A DNA stretch of 64,000 nt from Roseomonas sp. GTDB lineage: Bacteria; Pseudomonadota; Alphaproteobacteria; Acetobacterales; Acetobacteraceae. Below are positions 1 through 7,574 of this stretch, piece by piece. Location of the stretch: contig JAPSLO010000007.1 in NCBI GenBank assembly GCA_031180725.1, positions 1-64,000 on the forward strand, in the 5' to 3' direction. Position 1 is the first letter of the stretch. Each line of letters opens with the position of its first letter. The notes under the pieces are model-generated. The model was given only the letters and a program-made list of their open reading frames with translations, did not search any database and was not told where the DNA came from. A program made the translations under genes and the position numbers.

Positions 1-372
1 GCCACCCTTCCCCCCGATCCACAGCCAGCACACCCAAAAGGCACACCAGCCATCAACCAAGCAAAAGAGCCACCAGATCAACTGGCTACTCTACTTCCCT
101 CACCAGATGCACAGCTTGAAAGAACAAGAGAACAACAACACCCATCCCCCTCATCCAGGGGCACCAAGCGCCGCCATTCCCGAAGCCACCCACCATCGCG
201 GGCCGAAGAAACTAGCAGGTCAGACCCGCTAAGGCAACTTCGGTCCCGCTCGGCGGCGGTGAGCGCTATCTAGTCACCGGGCGGGAGGCTGTCAAACCCC
301 CCAGGCCGGCTTTTACGACGGGATCATGACCTGTCGCGGATCGGCCACCCGGCGCCCCGCCGACGGGTTGCC
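1..372. other. Gene-free left flank with C/A-rich tract and hairpin
   Basis: No convincing coding frame is present. Bases 1 to about 180 are strikingly rich in C and A and poor in G on the plus strand, the composition expected of unstructured RNA such as a Rho-utilisation region downstream of a plus-strand gene that would lie left of the window; this reading is inference. Bases 257-279 form a perfect 6-bp stem (CGGTGA with TCACCG) around the loop GCGCTATCTAG, followed by a G-rich then C-rich tract ending in CAAACCCCCC. The structured part could belong to a small RNA or a leader, but I do not recognise a family. Confidence 0.4.
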
Positions 373-1341
373 TCAGCTGTCGGCGCGGATCCCGTTCTCG
401 CGGATCACTTGGCCCCAGCGCTCGATCTCGTTCGCCACGAACCGATGCGCCTCCTCGGGCGAGCTGGCCAGGATGTCGCAGCCCTGCTCCTCGATCTTGG
501 GCTTCACATCCGGATCGTTCACCGCCTGCACGATGGCCGCGTGCATCTTCTGCATGATTGGCTCAGGCGTGCCGGCGCGACCGAACAGGCCCCACCAGGT
601 CGGAGCCTCGAAATTCCCCATTCCCTGCTGCGCGAAGGAAGGGGTGCCCGGAACATGCCGGCTCTCGGTGCGGGTGGTCACACCCAGCGGCCGCAGCACC
701 CCGTTTCGGATATGTTGGCTGACGATTACCACATTGGTCATGAACAGCGGCACCTCATTTGCCACTGCGGCCGTTACCGCCGGCCCGCCGCCACGATAGG
801 GTACATGGGTCAGCTTGAAGTTGTTCTGCTGCTGCAGCAGCGTTGTCGAGATATGCGCCAGGCCGCCCGCGCCCGAGGTCGCGTAATTCCACCGGTCCGG
901 CTCGCGCCGCGCAGCCTCCACCACGTCCCGGAAGCTCTGGAAGGGCGTGGACTGGTGCGCCACCATCACCAGCGGCCCGGTCGCCACGATGCTCACCGGC
1001 GCGAAGGCTTCCAGCGTCCGGTAGCTCAGGCGCATCAGCGTCTGGTTCGCCGCCTCGTTGTCGTATTGGAACATCCAGACGGAGCCATCCGCCGGTGCCC
1101 GCGCCGCTTCCGCCGCACCAATCGCGCCGGAGGCGCCGCCGCGGTTCTCGATGACGACTGGCTGTCCCAGCACGGCGCCCAGGCGCTGCTGGAACAGGCG
1201 CGCGATGGTGTCGGTAGAGCCGCCCGGTGCCCAGGGCACGATGAGGCGGATCGGCCGATCGGGCCAGGCCGCCTGGGCGCGCAGGACAGAGGGCGCGGCA
1301 ACGCCCGCGGCGGCAAGGGCAAAAAGTTGGCGACGCTGCAT
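373..1341 (-). CDS. Bug-family (TctC-like) tripartite tricarboxylate transporter binding protein
   Basis: This 322-residue periplasmic solute-binding protein belongs to the Bug family, which captures small carboxylates or related acids for TctAB-type carriers. The start at 1341 is chosen because GGGAGGA lies about 8 bases upstream and the leader MQRRQLFALAAAG follows at once; it is twin-arginine-like with probable cleavage near AQA. The mature part opens with the family hallmark WPDRPIRLIVPWAPGG, followed by ENRGGASG, HVPYRGGGPA and a C-terminal IERWGQVIRENGI, all typical of Bug proteins, and the length is normal. It lies 127 bp downstream of a same-strand paralogue. No TctA or TctB membrane subunit is in the window, so it is an orphan receptor; the ligand cannot be told. 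Confidence 0.93.
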   Translation of the reverse strand: MQRRQLFALAAAGVAAPSVLRAQAAWPDRPIRLIVPWAPGGSTDTIARLFQQRLGAVLGQPVVIENRGGASGAIGAAEAARAPADGSVWMFQYDNEAANQTLMRLSYRTLEAFAPVSIVATGPLVMVAHQSTPFQSFRDVVEAARREPDRWNYATSGAGGLAHISTTLLQQQNNFKLTHVPYRGGGPAVTAAVANEVPLFMTNVVIVSQHIRNGVLRPLGVTTRTESRHVPGTPSFAQQGMGNFEAPTWWGLFGRAGTPEPIMQKMHAAIVQAVNDPDVKPKIEEQGCDILASSPEEAHRFVANEIERWGQVIRENGIRADS

Positions 1342-1468
1342 GCGAAAATTTCCTCCCAGATTGGCGTGCTCTTGACCGCGTCCTGTGCAGCCGGGCCTGC
1401 CCAGCTTTTCTTCGCCATGGCGCGCGGCTTGGCGCAAGAGGCGATCCGCCCGGCCGCGCATGCCGGCC

Positions 1469-2473
1469 TCAGCTCTCGGCCCGGATATTGTTGTCGCGGA
1501 TCACCGCCCCCCATTTCTCCACCTCGGACCGCACGAAGGCCTCGGTCTGAGCTGGCGTCGCGGCGACGATGTCGGCGCCCTGCTCGGCCATGCGGGCTTG
1601 CACCTGCGGCTCCTGCAGCACCTGCGCCGCGACCTGCTGCATGCGCTGCACGATCGGCTGCGGAATGCCGGCGGGGCCGACCAGCAGCCAGTAGGTCAGC
1701 GCCTCGAAATCGGGGAAGCCCTGGCTGACGAAGGGCACCACGCCGGGCAGGTAACGGCTGGGCGTCTTCTGCGTGATGCCGAGCGGCCGCAGCCGGCCTT
1801 CGCGGATATGCGGCAGGATGATCACAATGTTCGACATGAACAGCGGCACATGGCCGGCCACCGCGTCCTGCAGCGCCGGGCCGCCGCCGCGATAGGGCAC
1901 GTGCTCCAGCTCGAACCCGCCGCGCTGCTGCAGCAGCACCGTCGCGATATGCGCACCGCTGCCCACGCCGGTGGTGGCATAGCTCAGCGTGCGCGGCCGC
2001 GCCTTCGCGGCCTGGATCAGCTCCGCCAGTGACTGGAAGGGTGTGGAGGGATGCGTGACCAGTGCATAGGGGCAGGTGCCCACCAGCGTGCAGTAGCTGA
2101 AATTCTGCGTTGCCTTGTAGGGCAGCTGCATCAGCGTGTCGTTGGTGGCCAGCGTGTCATTGGCCAGCAGCCAAGTGTAGCCATCCGGCGCGGCGCGCGC
2201 GGCCTCGCCATTGCCCACCGAGCCCGAGGCGCCGGCGCGGTTGTCCACCACGATGGGCCTGCCGAGGATCTCCTGCATGCGCGGCTGCAGGATGCGCGCC
2301 ACCACGTCGTTCGATCCGCCTGGCGGGAAGGGCACGACGATTCGGATCGGCCTGTCGGGCCAGCCATTCACGCCCTGCGCCAGCGCCGGCAAGGCGAGCG
2401 GCGCCGCCAGGCCGGCCAGAAGCAGGCTGCGGCGCGACGGGGCGGGATCCTGGGGCAAGGCGGGCTTTCTCAC
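1469..2473 (-). CDS. Bug-family (TctC-like) tripartite tricarboxylate transporter binding protein
   Basis: This 334-residue periplasmic binding protein is a tandem paralogue of the gene just downstream. A GTG start at 2473 is preferred because GAGGA sits 6 bases upstream and the following SRRSLLLAGLAAPLALPALA is a good twin-arginine-like leader. Hallmarks are GWPDRPIRIVVPFPPGG at the mature N-terminus, VDNRAGASGSVG, HVPYRGGGPALQ and the ending VEKWGAVIRDNNI. It is co-oriented with the LysR gene upstream, which commonly controls Bug genes, but a terminator-like hairpin separates the two. The pair probably arose by duplication with divergence of ligand preference; that is inference. The substrate is unknown. 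Confidence 0.92.
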   Translation of the reverse strand: MRKPALPQDPAPSRRSLLLAGLAAPLALPALAQGVNGWPDRPIRIVVPFPPGGSNDVVARILQPRMQEILGRPIVVDNRAGASGSVGNGEAARAAPDGYTWLLANDTLATNDTLMQLPYKATQNFSYCTLVGTCPYALVTHPSTPFQSLAELIQAAKARPRTLSYATTGVGSGAHIATVLLQQRGGFELEHVPYRGGGPALQDAVAGHVPLFMSNIVIILPHIREGRLRPLGITQKTPSRYLPGVVPFVSQGFPDFEALTYWLLVGPAGIPQPIVQRMQQVAAQVLQEPQVQARMAEQGADIVAATPAQTEAFVRSEVEKWGAVIRDNNIRAES

Positions 2474-2573
2474 GGCGTGTCCTCGATGTCGTCTGTTGGC
2501 GGCGCTCGGCGGGCGTGCTGCGCAAGCAACGCTTGCGGAAGCCTGGCCTGTCAACAGTGAGAACAGACGGCAG

Positions 2574-2616
2574 GAAAAACGGCGGGCTGGCGGGGGCCCC
2601 TGCCCGCCAACCCGCC
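2574..2616 (-). terminator. Intrinsic terminator downstream of the LysR gene
   Basis: A GC-rich stem-loop occupies 2581-2616 (arms beginning GGCGGGCTGGCGGG and ending CCCGCCAACCCGCC, with one interior mismatch). On the minus strand it is followed by GTTTTTCC, giving the stem plus T-run of a Rho-independent terminator for the LysR gene. A second perfect 7-bp hairpin (CGCAAGC, loop AAC, GCTTGCG) lies at 2521-2537 in the leader region of the Bug gene. Confidence 0.65.
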
Positions 2617-2748
2617 CGCCGAGAGGCGGCTATCGCATCCGCTCCGGGGGGTGCGGACCGATCGCAGTCACAGCTTCGCCCGGGTGCCGCACTGCGTCCC
2701 GAAAGCGGGACGAAGAAGTTACGAAATGCGCGGTCCGGATTCGGGTCG

Positions 2749-3678
2749 TCAGGCCGCGATCGCCAGGTCGCCGGGGCTGGCGCGCCGAAAACCTTCGGTG
2801 ATGTGCGCGGCCAACGCATCGGCCGCGGGCACGCCGAGCGAGGCTTCGTGCCGCAGCAGCAGGATGCCCATCTCCGGCAGCGGCGGCAGGCCCTCGGCCT
2901 CGCCCAGCCAGGCCAGGCCCTCCGGCAGGGTGCAGGGCGTGCTGACGGTGATGGCCAGCCCCGCCAGGGCCACGGTGAAGCAGCCGGTCTGGGTGGCGGA
3001 GTTGTAGGTGACGCGCGCCTGCCGCCCCGCCTGGCGCAGCGCCCCCAGCGCAGCATTGCGCCAGGCGCAGCCGTTGTCGGGGCGGGACAGCGCCAGGGGC
3101 AGCGGATCGCGCTTGTGCAGGCCGTGCGTCGGGCTGCCCACCCAGCGCAGCGGGCCGCGCCAGACGCGCTGCGCCGCGATGCCACGAGGCTCCAGCCCCT
3201 CGCTCAGCAGGGTCAAATCCAGCCGGCCATCCTGGAACTGCTGGGCCAGGACATCGGAATTCAGGCAGACCACCTCCAGCTCCACTGCCGGATGCGTTTC
3301 CGCGAAGCGCGCCAGGATCGCCGGCAACCAGTTCAGCGCATAGTCGTCCGGCGTGCCCAGCCGCACCGTGCCCACCATCGGCGGCGCGCGGAAATTGGCG
3401 ATGATCTCATCGTTCAGCGCCAGCAGCGCCCGTGCGCGGTCCAGCAGCCACATCCCCTGCGGCGTTGGCTGCACCCCCTTCGCAGTGCGCACCAGCAGCG
3501 TGTGGCCCAGCATCTCCTCCAGCCGGCGGATCTGCATGGAGACGGCTGATTGGGTGCGTCCCACGCGCTCCGCCGCGCGGGTGAAGGAGCCGCCCTCGGC
3601 GATCAGCACGAAGGCGCGCAGCAGGTCGGGGTCCAGGCCGGGCGGCAGGGCGATCATGGGCGAATCATCAAGACACAT
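2749..3678 (-). CDS. LysR-family transcriptional regulator
   Basis: This LysR-type regulator of 309 residues, or 302 if the in-frame ATG at 3657 is used, has its winged helix-turn-helix at roughly residues 18-75 (DLLRAFVLIAEGGSFTRAAE, then VGRTQSAVSMQIRRLEEMLG and LVRTAKGVQPTPQG). An effector-binding domain of the usual size follows from about residue 98. No clear Shine-Dalgarno sequence decides between the two starts. It is transcribed away from the DUF1127 gene across a 103-bp gap and lies upstream of two Bug binding-protein genes in the same direction. LysR proteins normally control themselves and a divergent or adjacent target, so either neighbour is a candidate; the effector is unknown. 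Confidence 0.93.
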   Translation of the reverse strand: MCLDDSPMIALPPGLDPDLLRAFVLIAEGGSFTRAAERVGRTQSAVSMQIRRLEEMLGHTLLVRTAKGVQPTPQGMWLLDRARALLALNDEIIANFRAPPMVGTVRLGTPDDYALNWLPAILARFAETHPAVELEVVCLNSDVLAQQFQDGRLDLTLLSEGLEPRGIAAQRVWRGPLRWVGSPTHGLHKRDPLPLALSRPDNGCAWRNAALGALRQAGRQARVTYNSATQTGCFTVALAGLAITVSTPCTLPEGLAWLGEAEGLPPLPEMGILLLRHEASLGVPAADALAAHITEGFRRASPGDLAIAA

Positions 3679-3781
3679 GATGCGTCACGTCAATACAATT
3701 CGTTTTACTGATGCCGCCCCCATCCCCAAGGTGAGGGTGCTTCCCGGTGGAAGCACCATCGGAGGGAAAGGAACCCCAGAG
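3679..3781. promoter_or_regulatory. Divergent promoter region with leader hairpin next to an SD
   Basis: The gap between the divergent LysR and DUF1127 genes is AT-richer than its surroundings near 3695-3715 (AATACAATTCGTTTTACTG), where promoter elements and a LysR site would be expected. A perfect 9-bp stem (GGTGCTTCC, loop CGGT, GGAAGCACC) at 3736-3757 ends just before the GGAGGGAAAGG ribosome-binding region of the DUF1127 gene, so it would form in that mRNA leader. Confidence 0.5.
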
Positions 3782-4018
3782 ATGTCCGGCTTCGTGCTGA
3801 CCCGGTCCCGGTCCGCATCCTGCGGTGTGCGGGTGGCCAAGGGTGGCTGGCTGGCCTGGCTCGCCGCGGCGATGCGCGCGATCGAGACGCGACGTCACCT
3901 TGCCCAGATGGACGACCGCATGTTGAAAGACATCGGCATTTCGCGGACGGAGGCGCTGGAGGAAGCGCGCCGCGCGCCATGGGACCTGGACCAGGCAACC
4001 CATCGCGCGCGCTGGTAG
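3782..4018 (+). CDS. DUF1127 (YjiS-like) small protein
   Basis: This 78-residue protein has an N-terminal half that is not conserved and a C-terminal DUF1127 core: an amphipathic stretch ending RRHLAQMDDRMLKDIGISR at about residues 43-61, followed by EALEEARRAPWD. Small arginine-rich DUF1127 proteins in alphaproteobacteria act in RNA turnover, stress and phosphate or carbon homeostasis; this is family knowledge. The ATG at 3782 is preceded by GGAGGGAAAGG. The gene is divergent from the LysR gene and its leader carries a perfect 9-bp hairpin directly before the ribosome-binding site, which suggests post-transcriptional control. Confidence 0.85.
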   Translation: MSGFVLTRSRSASCGVRVAKGGWLAWLAAAMRAIETRRHLAQMDDRMLKDIGISRTEALEEARRAPWDLDQATHRARW

Positions 4019-4099
4019 ACTTTCGGCTCGGCCACCGGCGCGGCCCCCGGCCCACTTGGCCGGCGTGTGCCTATGCTTCCTGGTCCCAAGGAGCGCCTG

Positions 4100-4127
4100 C
4101 GCGCAGGGCAATCGCATGCCCTGCGCG
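4100..4127. terminator. Perfect 11-bp stem between convergent genes
   Basis: CGCGCAGGGCA and TGCCCTGCGCG pair perfectly around a 6-base loop between the converging DUF1127 and RlpA-like genes. It is placed as a bidirectional terminator but lacks a T-run on either side. Confidence 0.45.
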
Positions 4128-4215
4128 ACAGCGCGTCACGCTGTGCCTTCGGCACGACGCGGAAGCCAAGCCGCGACGCGGGCGCCGGCGACCGAGGCAG
4201 ACGAAAGCCTGCACG

Positions 4216-4626
4216 TCAGTCGCCCGCCTGTCCGTCGCGCGCGGCGTTCGGCAATTGGCCGACCGGGCGCACTTCCACCGGCGCCGTGCCGCTTTCGCGC
4301 ATGCCCAGTTCCTCCGCCGTGCGCGGCGAGACATCGAGAATGCGCCCGCGCACATAAGGGCCGCGATCCTCGATCACCACGCGGCGGGTCTCGCCATTCT
4401 CGAGGTTCGTCACCTCCGCCACGGTGCCCAGCGGCAGGCTGCGATGCGCGGCCGCGTTGGAGTCCGGCTGGAAGCGGTCGCCATTGGCCATCGGCCGGCC
4501 AGAGAAGCGTTCCGGATGGTAGAAGGAGGCTTCGCCGCGCTGCGGCCGCGCCTGCTGCTCGGCCTGGGCCGCGCCCGCGAGACCGAACAGCGCCAGAGCC
4601 GCGGGAATAAGCATAATCCTTCGCAT
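4216..4626 (-). CDS. RlpA-like septal ring lytic transglycosylase family protein
   Basis: This 136-residue exported protein has a double-psi beta-barrel RlpA domain. The start at 4626 (MRRIMLIPAALALFGLAGAA) is preferred to an ATG 27 bases upstream, because GGGAG and AGGA precede it closely and it gives a clean signal peptide with probable cleavage after AQA. The RlpA core is visible: EASFYHPERFSGRPMANGDRF, AAHRSLPLGTVAEVTNLENG and VVIEDRGPYVRGRILDVS, followed by AEELGM. There is no C-terminal SPOR domain, so this is the short form. RlpA proteins cleave or bind denuded peptidoglycan. The gene ends 197 bp from the convergent DUF1127 gene. Confidence 0.9.
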   Translation of the reverse strand: MRRIMLIPAALALFGLAGAAQAEQQARPQRGEASFYHPERFSGRPMANGDRFQPDSNAAAHRSLPLGTVAEVTNLENGETRRVVIEDRGPYVRGRILDVSPRTAEELGMRESGTAPVEVRPVGQLPNAARDGQAGD

Positions 4627-4760
4627 TTCCTGTCTCCCGTTCGCGATTGTCATGGGGCCGGGACGCGACAGGACGCAGGCGGTTGCACAGGTCTCGCGCC
4701 CTCGTCAGCCGGCCGCGCGCGCCGGTAGGGACGCGCGCGGCGGCATCACGCAGCGGCGGT

Positions 4761-7091
4761 TCAAGCTGGCGATTCAGCGAAACCTTCCGCCCGCAAGCGA
4801 CGCGCGGCACGGACCAGATTTTCCACCGCCGGGCGCACCTCGCCCCAACCGCGGGTCTTGCAACCGCAATCGGGATTCACCCAGAGGCGCCTGGCCGGGA
4901 TGCGCTGCGCGGCACGACGCAGCAGACCGGTCATTTCCGCCTCGCCCGGCACGCGCGGGCTGTGGATGTCCCACACGCCAGGCCCGATCGCATTCGGATA
5001 GTCGAAGGCGGCGAAGGCTTCCAGCAATTCCATGTCGCTGCGCGCGGTTTCGATGGAAATCACGTCGGCATCCATCGCCGCGATATGGGCGATGATGTCG
5101 TTGAACTCGCTGTAGCACATGTGGGTGTGGATCTGCGTGGCATTCCCGGCCACGCTGGCCGCAAGACGGAAGCAGGCGGTGGCCCAGCGCAGATAAGCGG
5201 GCTGGGCCGCGCGGCGCAGCGGCAGGCCTTCGCGGATGGCGGGCTCGTCGATCTGGATGATGGGGATGCCGGCTTCCTGCAGATCCGCCACCTCGTCGCG
5301 GATGGCCAGCGCGATCTGGCGGCAGACCGTCTCGCGCGGGATGTCGCTGCGCACGAAGGACCATTGCAGCATGGTCACCGGGCCCGTCAGCATGCCCTTC
5401 ACCGGGCGCGAGGTGAGCGATTGCGCATGGGTGGCCCAGCGCACCGTCATCGGCGCAGGGCGTGCGACATCGGCCCAGATGATCGGCGGCGCGACGCAGC
5501 GGCTGCCATAACTCTGCACCCAGCCATGCTTGGTGAAGGCATAGCCGGCAAGCTGCTCGGCGAAATACTTTACCATGTCATTGCGCTCGAACTCGCCATG
5601 CACGGGCACATCCACGCCGATCTCGTCCTGCCAGCGGATGGCGTCCTCGGTCAGTCGCGCGATCTCCGCGTCATGGGCATCCTGCGTGATCTCGCCGCGT
5701 GCCAGGCGGGCACGCAGCGTGCGCACCTCAGCGGTCTGCGGGAAGGACCCGATGGTGGTGACAGGCAGCGGCGGCAGCTTCAACCGCGCCTGCTGCGCCT
5801 GCGCTCGCACGGGATAAGGGCTGGCGCGGCGCTCCATCTCCGGCGTCACGGCCGCGAGGCGCGCGGCAACGGCCGGATCATGCAGGCGGGCATCCTGGCG
5901 CGCCGCCTCCAGCACGGCGTCGCTTTCCTTCAGTGCCGCGGCGATGGCGGCATCACCCTCGTCCACGCCCTTCGCCAGCAGCGCGATCTCCGCCAGCTTC
6001 TCCTCGGCGAAGGCTAGGCGGCGCTTCAGCGCGGGATCCAGCGCGGTCTCCTGCGACAGCGCATGCGGCACATGCAGCAGCGAGCATGAGGGCGCGACCA
6101 TCAGCCGCCTCGCGAAACCGGCTGCCGTGGCCTGCCGCGCCAGGCTCAGCGCGGCGCGCAGATCGGTGCGCCAGACATTGCGCCCATCCACCAGGCCCAG
6201 CGACAGCCACCGCTCGCGCGGCAGCACCTCCAGCGCGGGGGCGAGCTGCTCCGGCGCACGCACGAGATCCAGATGCAGCCCCGCCACCGGCAGTTCGGCG
6301 GCGAGCGGCAGATTGTCCTCCAGCCCGCCGAAATAGGTGGCGAGCAGCAGGTTCAGGCCTGGCGCCGCCTCGGCCAGGCTGCGGTAGGCGCGGCGATAGG
6401 CTTCGGCGGCGCCAGGCGGCAGGTCGGTGACCAGGCAGGGCTCGTCCATCTGCACCCAGGCGGCGCCGGCTTCCGCCAGGTTGCGCAGCACGGCTGCATA
6501 GGCGGGCAGCAGCGCCGGCAGCAGGTCCAGCGGCACCGCGCCTTCCACTCCCTTGGCCAGCAGCAGGAAGGAGACGGGGCCCAGGATCACCGGCCGCGTG
6601 CGCGTGCCGGCCGCCAGCCCTTCCTGGAAGGCGTCCGTCCAGCGGTCCTGCACCAGCCGGAAGCGCGTGGCCGGGCCGAGGCGCGGCACCAGGTAGTGGT
6701 AGTTGGTATCGAACCACTTGGTCATCTCGAGCGCCGGCGCGTCCGGGCTGATGCCGGCCGCGCGCTCGGCCTCCGTGCCGCGGGCACCGCGCGCCAGCGC
6801 GAACATGGTGGCGAGCGTCGCCGGCCCCTCGCCGTTCCAGCCATAGCCATCCGGGATGGCGCCGAAGGCCAGCGCAGTCTCCAGCACATGGTCGTAGAGG
6901 GCGAAGTCGCCCGAGGGGATGTGGCTGATCCCGCTGCCCCGCTGCAGGGCGCGGGCGGCGGCGCGCAGCCTGGCCGCGGCGTCCTGCAGGGCAGCGGCAT
7001 CGGTCTGCCCGGCCCAGAAGGATTCCAGGGCAGCCTTCAGCTCGCGCCGCCTGCCGATGCGCGGATAGCCGAGATTGCTGGCGATGGTCAT
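4761..7091 (-). CDS. metE: Cobalamin-independent methionine synthase MetE
   Basis: This 776-residue enzyme (5-methyltetrahydropteroyltriglutamate-homocysteine methyltransferase) catalyses the last step of methionine synthesis without vitamin B12. It starts MTIASNLGYPRIGRRRELK, the usual MetE N-terminus, with GGAGACGC just before the ATG. The N-terminal folate domain and C-terminal catalytic barrel are both complete: TTIGSFPQT starts the second barrel, zinc and homocysteine ligands appear in MCYSEFN and near the end in WVNPDCGCKTRGW, and SIETARSDMELL carries the conserved catalytic glutamate. The length is slightly above the usual 750-765. Expression is very likely repressed by B12 through the riboswitch at 7163-7395, with further transcriptional control at the palindrome upstream. 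Confidence 0.97.
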   Translation of the reverse strand: MTIASNLGYPRIGRRRELKAALESFWAGQTDAAALQDAAARLRAAARALQRGSGISHIPSGDFALYDHVLETALAFGAIPDGYGWNGEGPATLATMFALARGARGTEAERAAGISPDAPALEMTKWFDTNYHYLVPRLGPATRFRLVQDRWTDAFQEGLAAGTRTRPVILGPVSFLLLAKGVEGAVPLDLLPALLPAYAAVLRNLAEAGAAWVQMDEPCLVTDLPPGAAEAYRRAYRSLAEAAPGLNLLLATYFGGLEDNLPLAAELPVAGLHLDLVRAPEQLAPALEVLPRERWLSLGLVDGRNVWRTDLRAALSLARQATAAGFARRLMVAPSCSLLHVPHALSQETALDPALKRRLAFAEEKLAEIALLAKGVDEGDAAIAAALKESDAVLEAARQDARLHDPAVAARLAAVTPEMERRASPYPVRAQAQQARLKLPPLPVTTIGSFPQTAEVRTLRARLARGEITQDAHDAEIARLTEDAIRWQDEIGVDVPVHGEFERNDMVKYFAEQLAGYAFTKHGWVQSYGSRCVAPPIIWADVARPAPMTVRWATHAQSLTSRPVKGMLTGPVTMLQWSFVRSDIPRETVCRQIALAIRDEVADLQEAGIPIIQIDEPAIREGLPLRRAAQPAYLRWATACFRLAASVAGNATQIHTHMCYSEFNDIIAHIAAMDADVISIETARSDMELLEAFAAFDYPNAIGPGVWDIHSPRVPGEAEMTGLLRRAAQRIPARRLWVNPDCGCKTRGWGEVRPAVENLVRAARRLRAEGFAESPA

Positions 7092-7162
7092 CGCATGCGT
7101 CTCCGTCGCCCGGGGCACCCAGCCCGGCCGTTGGGGGTGGCGCGCCCCCGGATGGGGTGCAC

Positions 7163-7395
7163 GGCGCTGGCAGGTCTCCTGGCTTGCGGGCGCCCGGCGC
7201 ACGGCTGCGCGCCCTTCGGCGCCGACCCTGCCTTCCCGCGCATCCGCTGCGCAGTGGCTCTGTCCGGAGGCCCGGACAGAACGGGCCGGCGTCTTCCCGC
7301 CGACAGTTGCTGGGGCAGCTGCCGACTTGGGAGGGGAATGTCCCCGGGATCCCGCACGGCATTCCCTTTTCACCCGCTCGCGCGGGACCAACGCT
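7163..7395 (-). promoter_or_regulatory. Cobalamin (B12) riboswitch upstream of metE
   Basis: Read on the minus strand the leader shows the ordered B12-aptamer elements. P1 pairs AGCGTTGG (7395-7388) with CCAGCGCC (7170-7163). A hairpin arm CCCGCGCGAGCGGG is followed by GGTGAAAAGGGAATGCCG (near 7373-7357). GAGCCACTGCGCAGCGG at 7260-7244 is the conserved GCCACTG box, GCGGGAAGGC-like sequence follows near 7240-7230, and AAGCCAGGAGACCTGCC at 7185-7169 is the classical B12 box. The element lies 71 bases before the metE ATG, which leaves room for an expression platform masking the ribosome-binding site. A B12 riboswitch in front of metE is a well-known arrangement: B12 shuts off the B12-independent enzyme and implies a B12-dependent MetH elsewhere. 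Confidence 0.93.
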
Positions 7396-7397
7396 AG

Positions 7398-7413
7398 ATA
7401 AAGATATCTTTAT
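7398..7413. promoter_or_regulatory. 16-bp perfect palindrome at the metE promoter
   Basis: ATAAAGATATCTTTAT is a perfect AT-rich palindrome in otherwise GC-rich DNA. It lies 2 bases upstream of P1 of the riboswitch, so it must overlap the -10 region or the start point of metE. On the minus strand TTGCAT (about 7430-7425) stands 18 bases before TATCTT, a possible -35/-10 pair. The position and symmetry suggest an operator. A methionine-cycle repressor of the ArsR type, such as SahR, is one candidate, but I could not compare it with known sites. Confidence 0.6.
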
Positions 7414-7574
7414 GTCATGCTGGAATGCAAGCCTTTGCCGGTTGATGCCATCGCGCGTTTCTGCTGACAGCGAACCAAGGCCGAATATGGCCCGCCGCAA
7501 CTGCGGCGAGCCGAGCCAGCGGATGCCGGTGCCCGAGGGTGTTCGTGGTCAACACAAACGCAGGCCGGAGGGCA

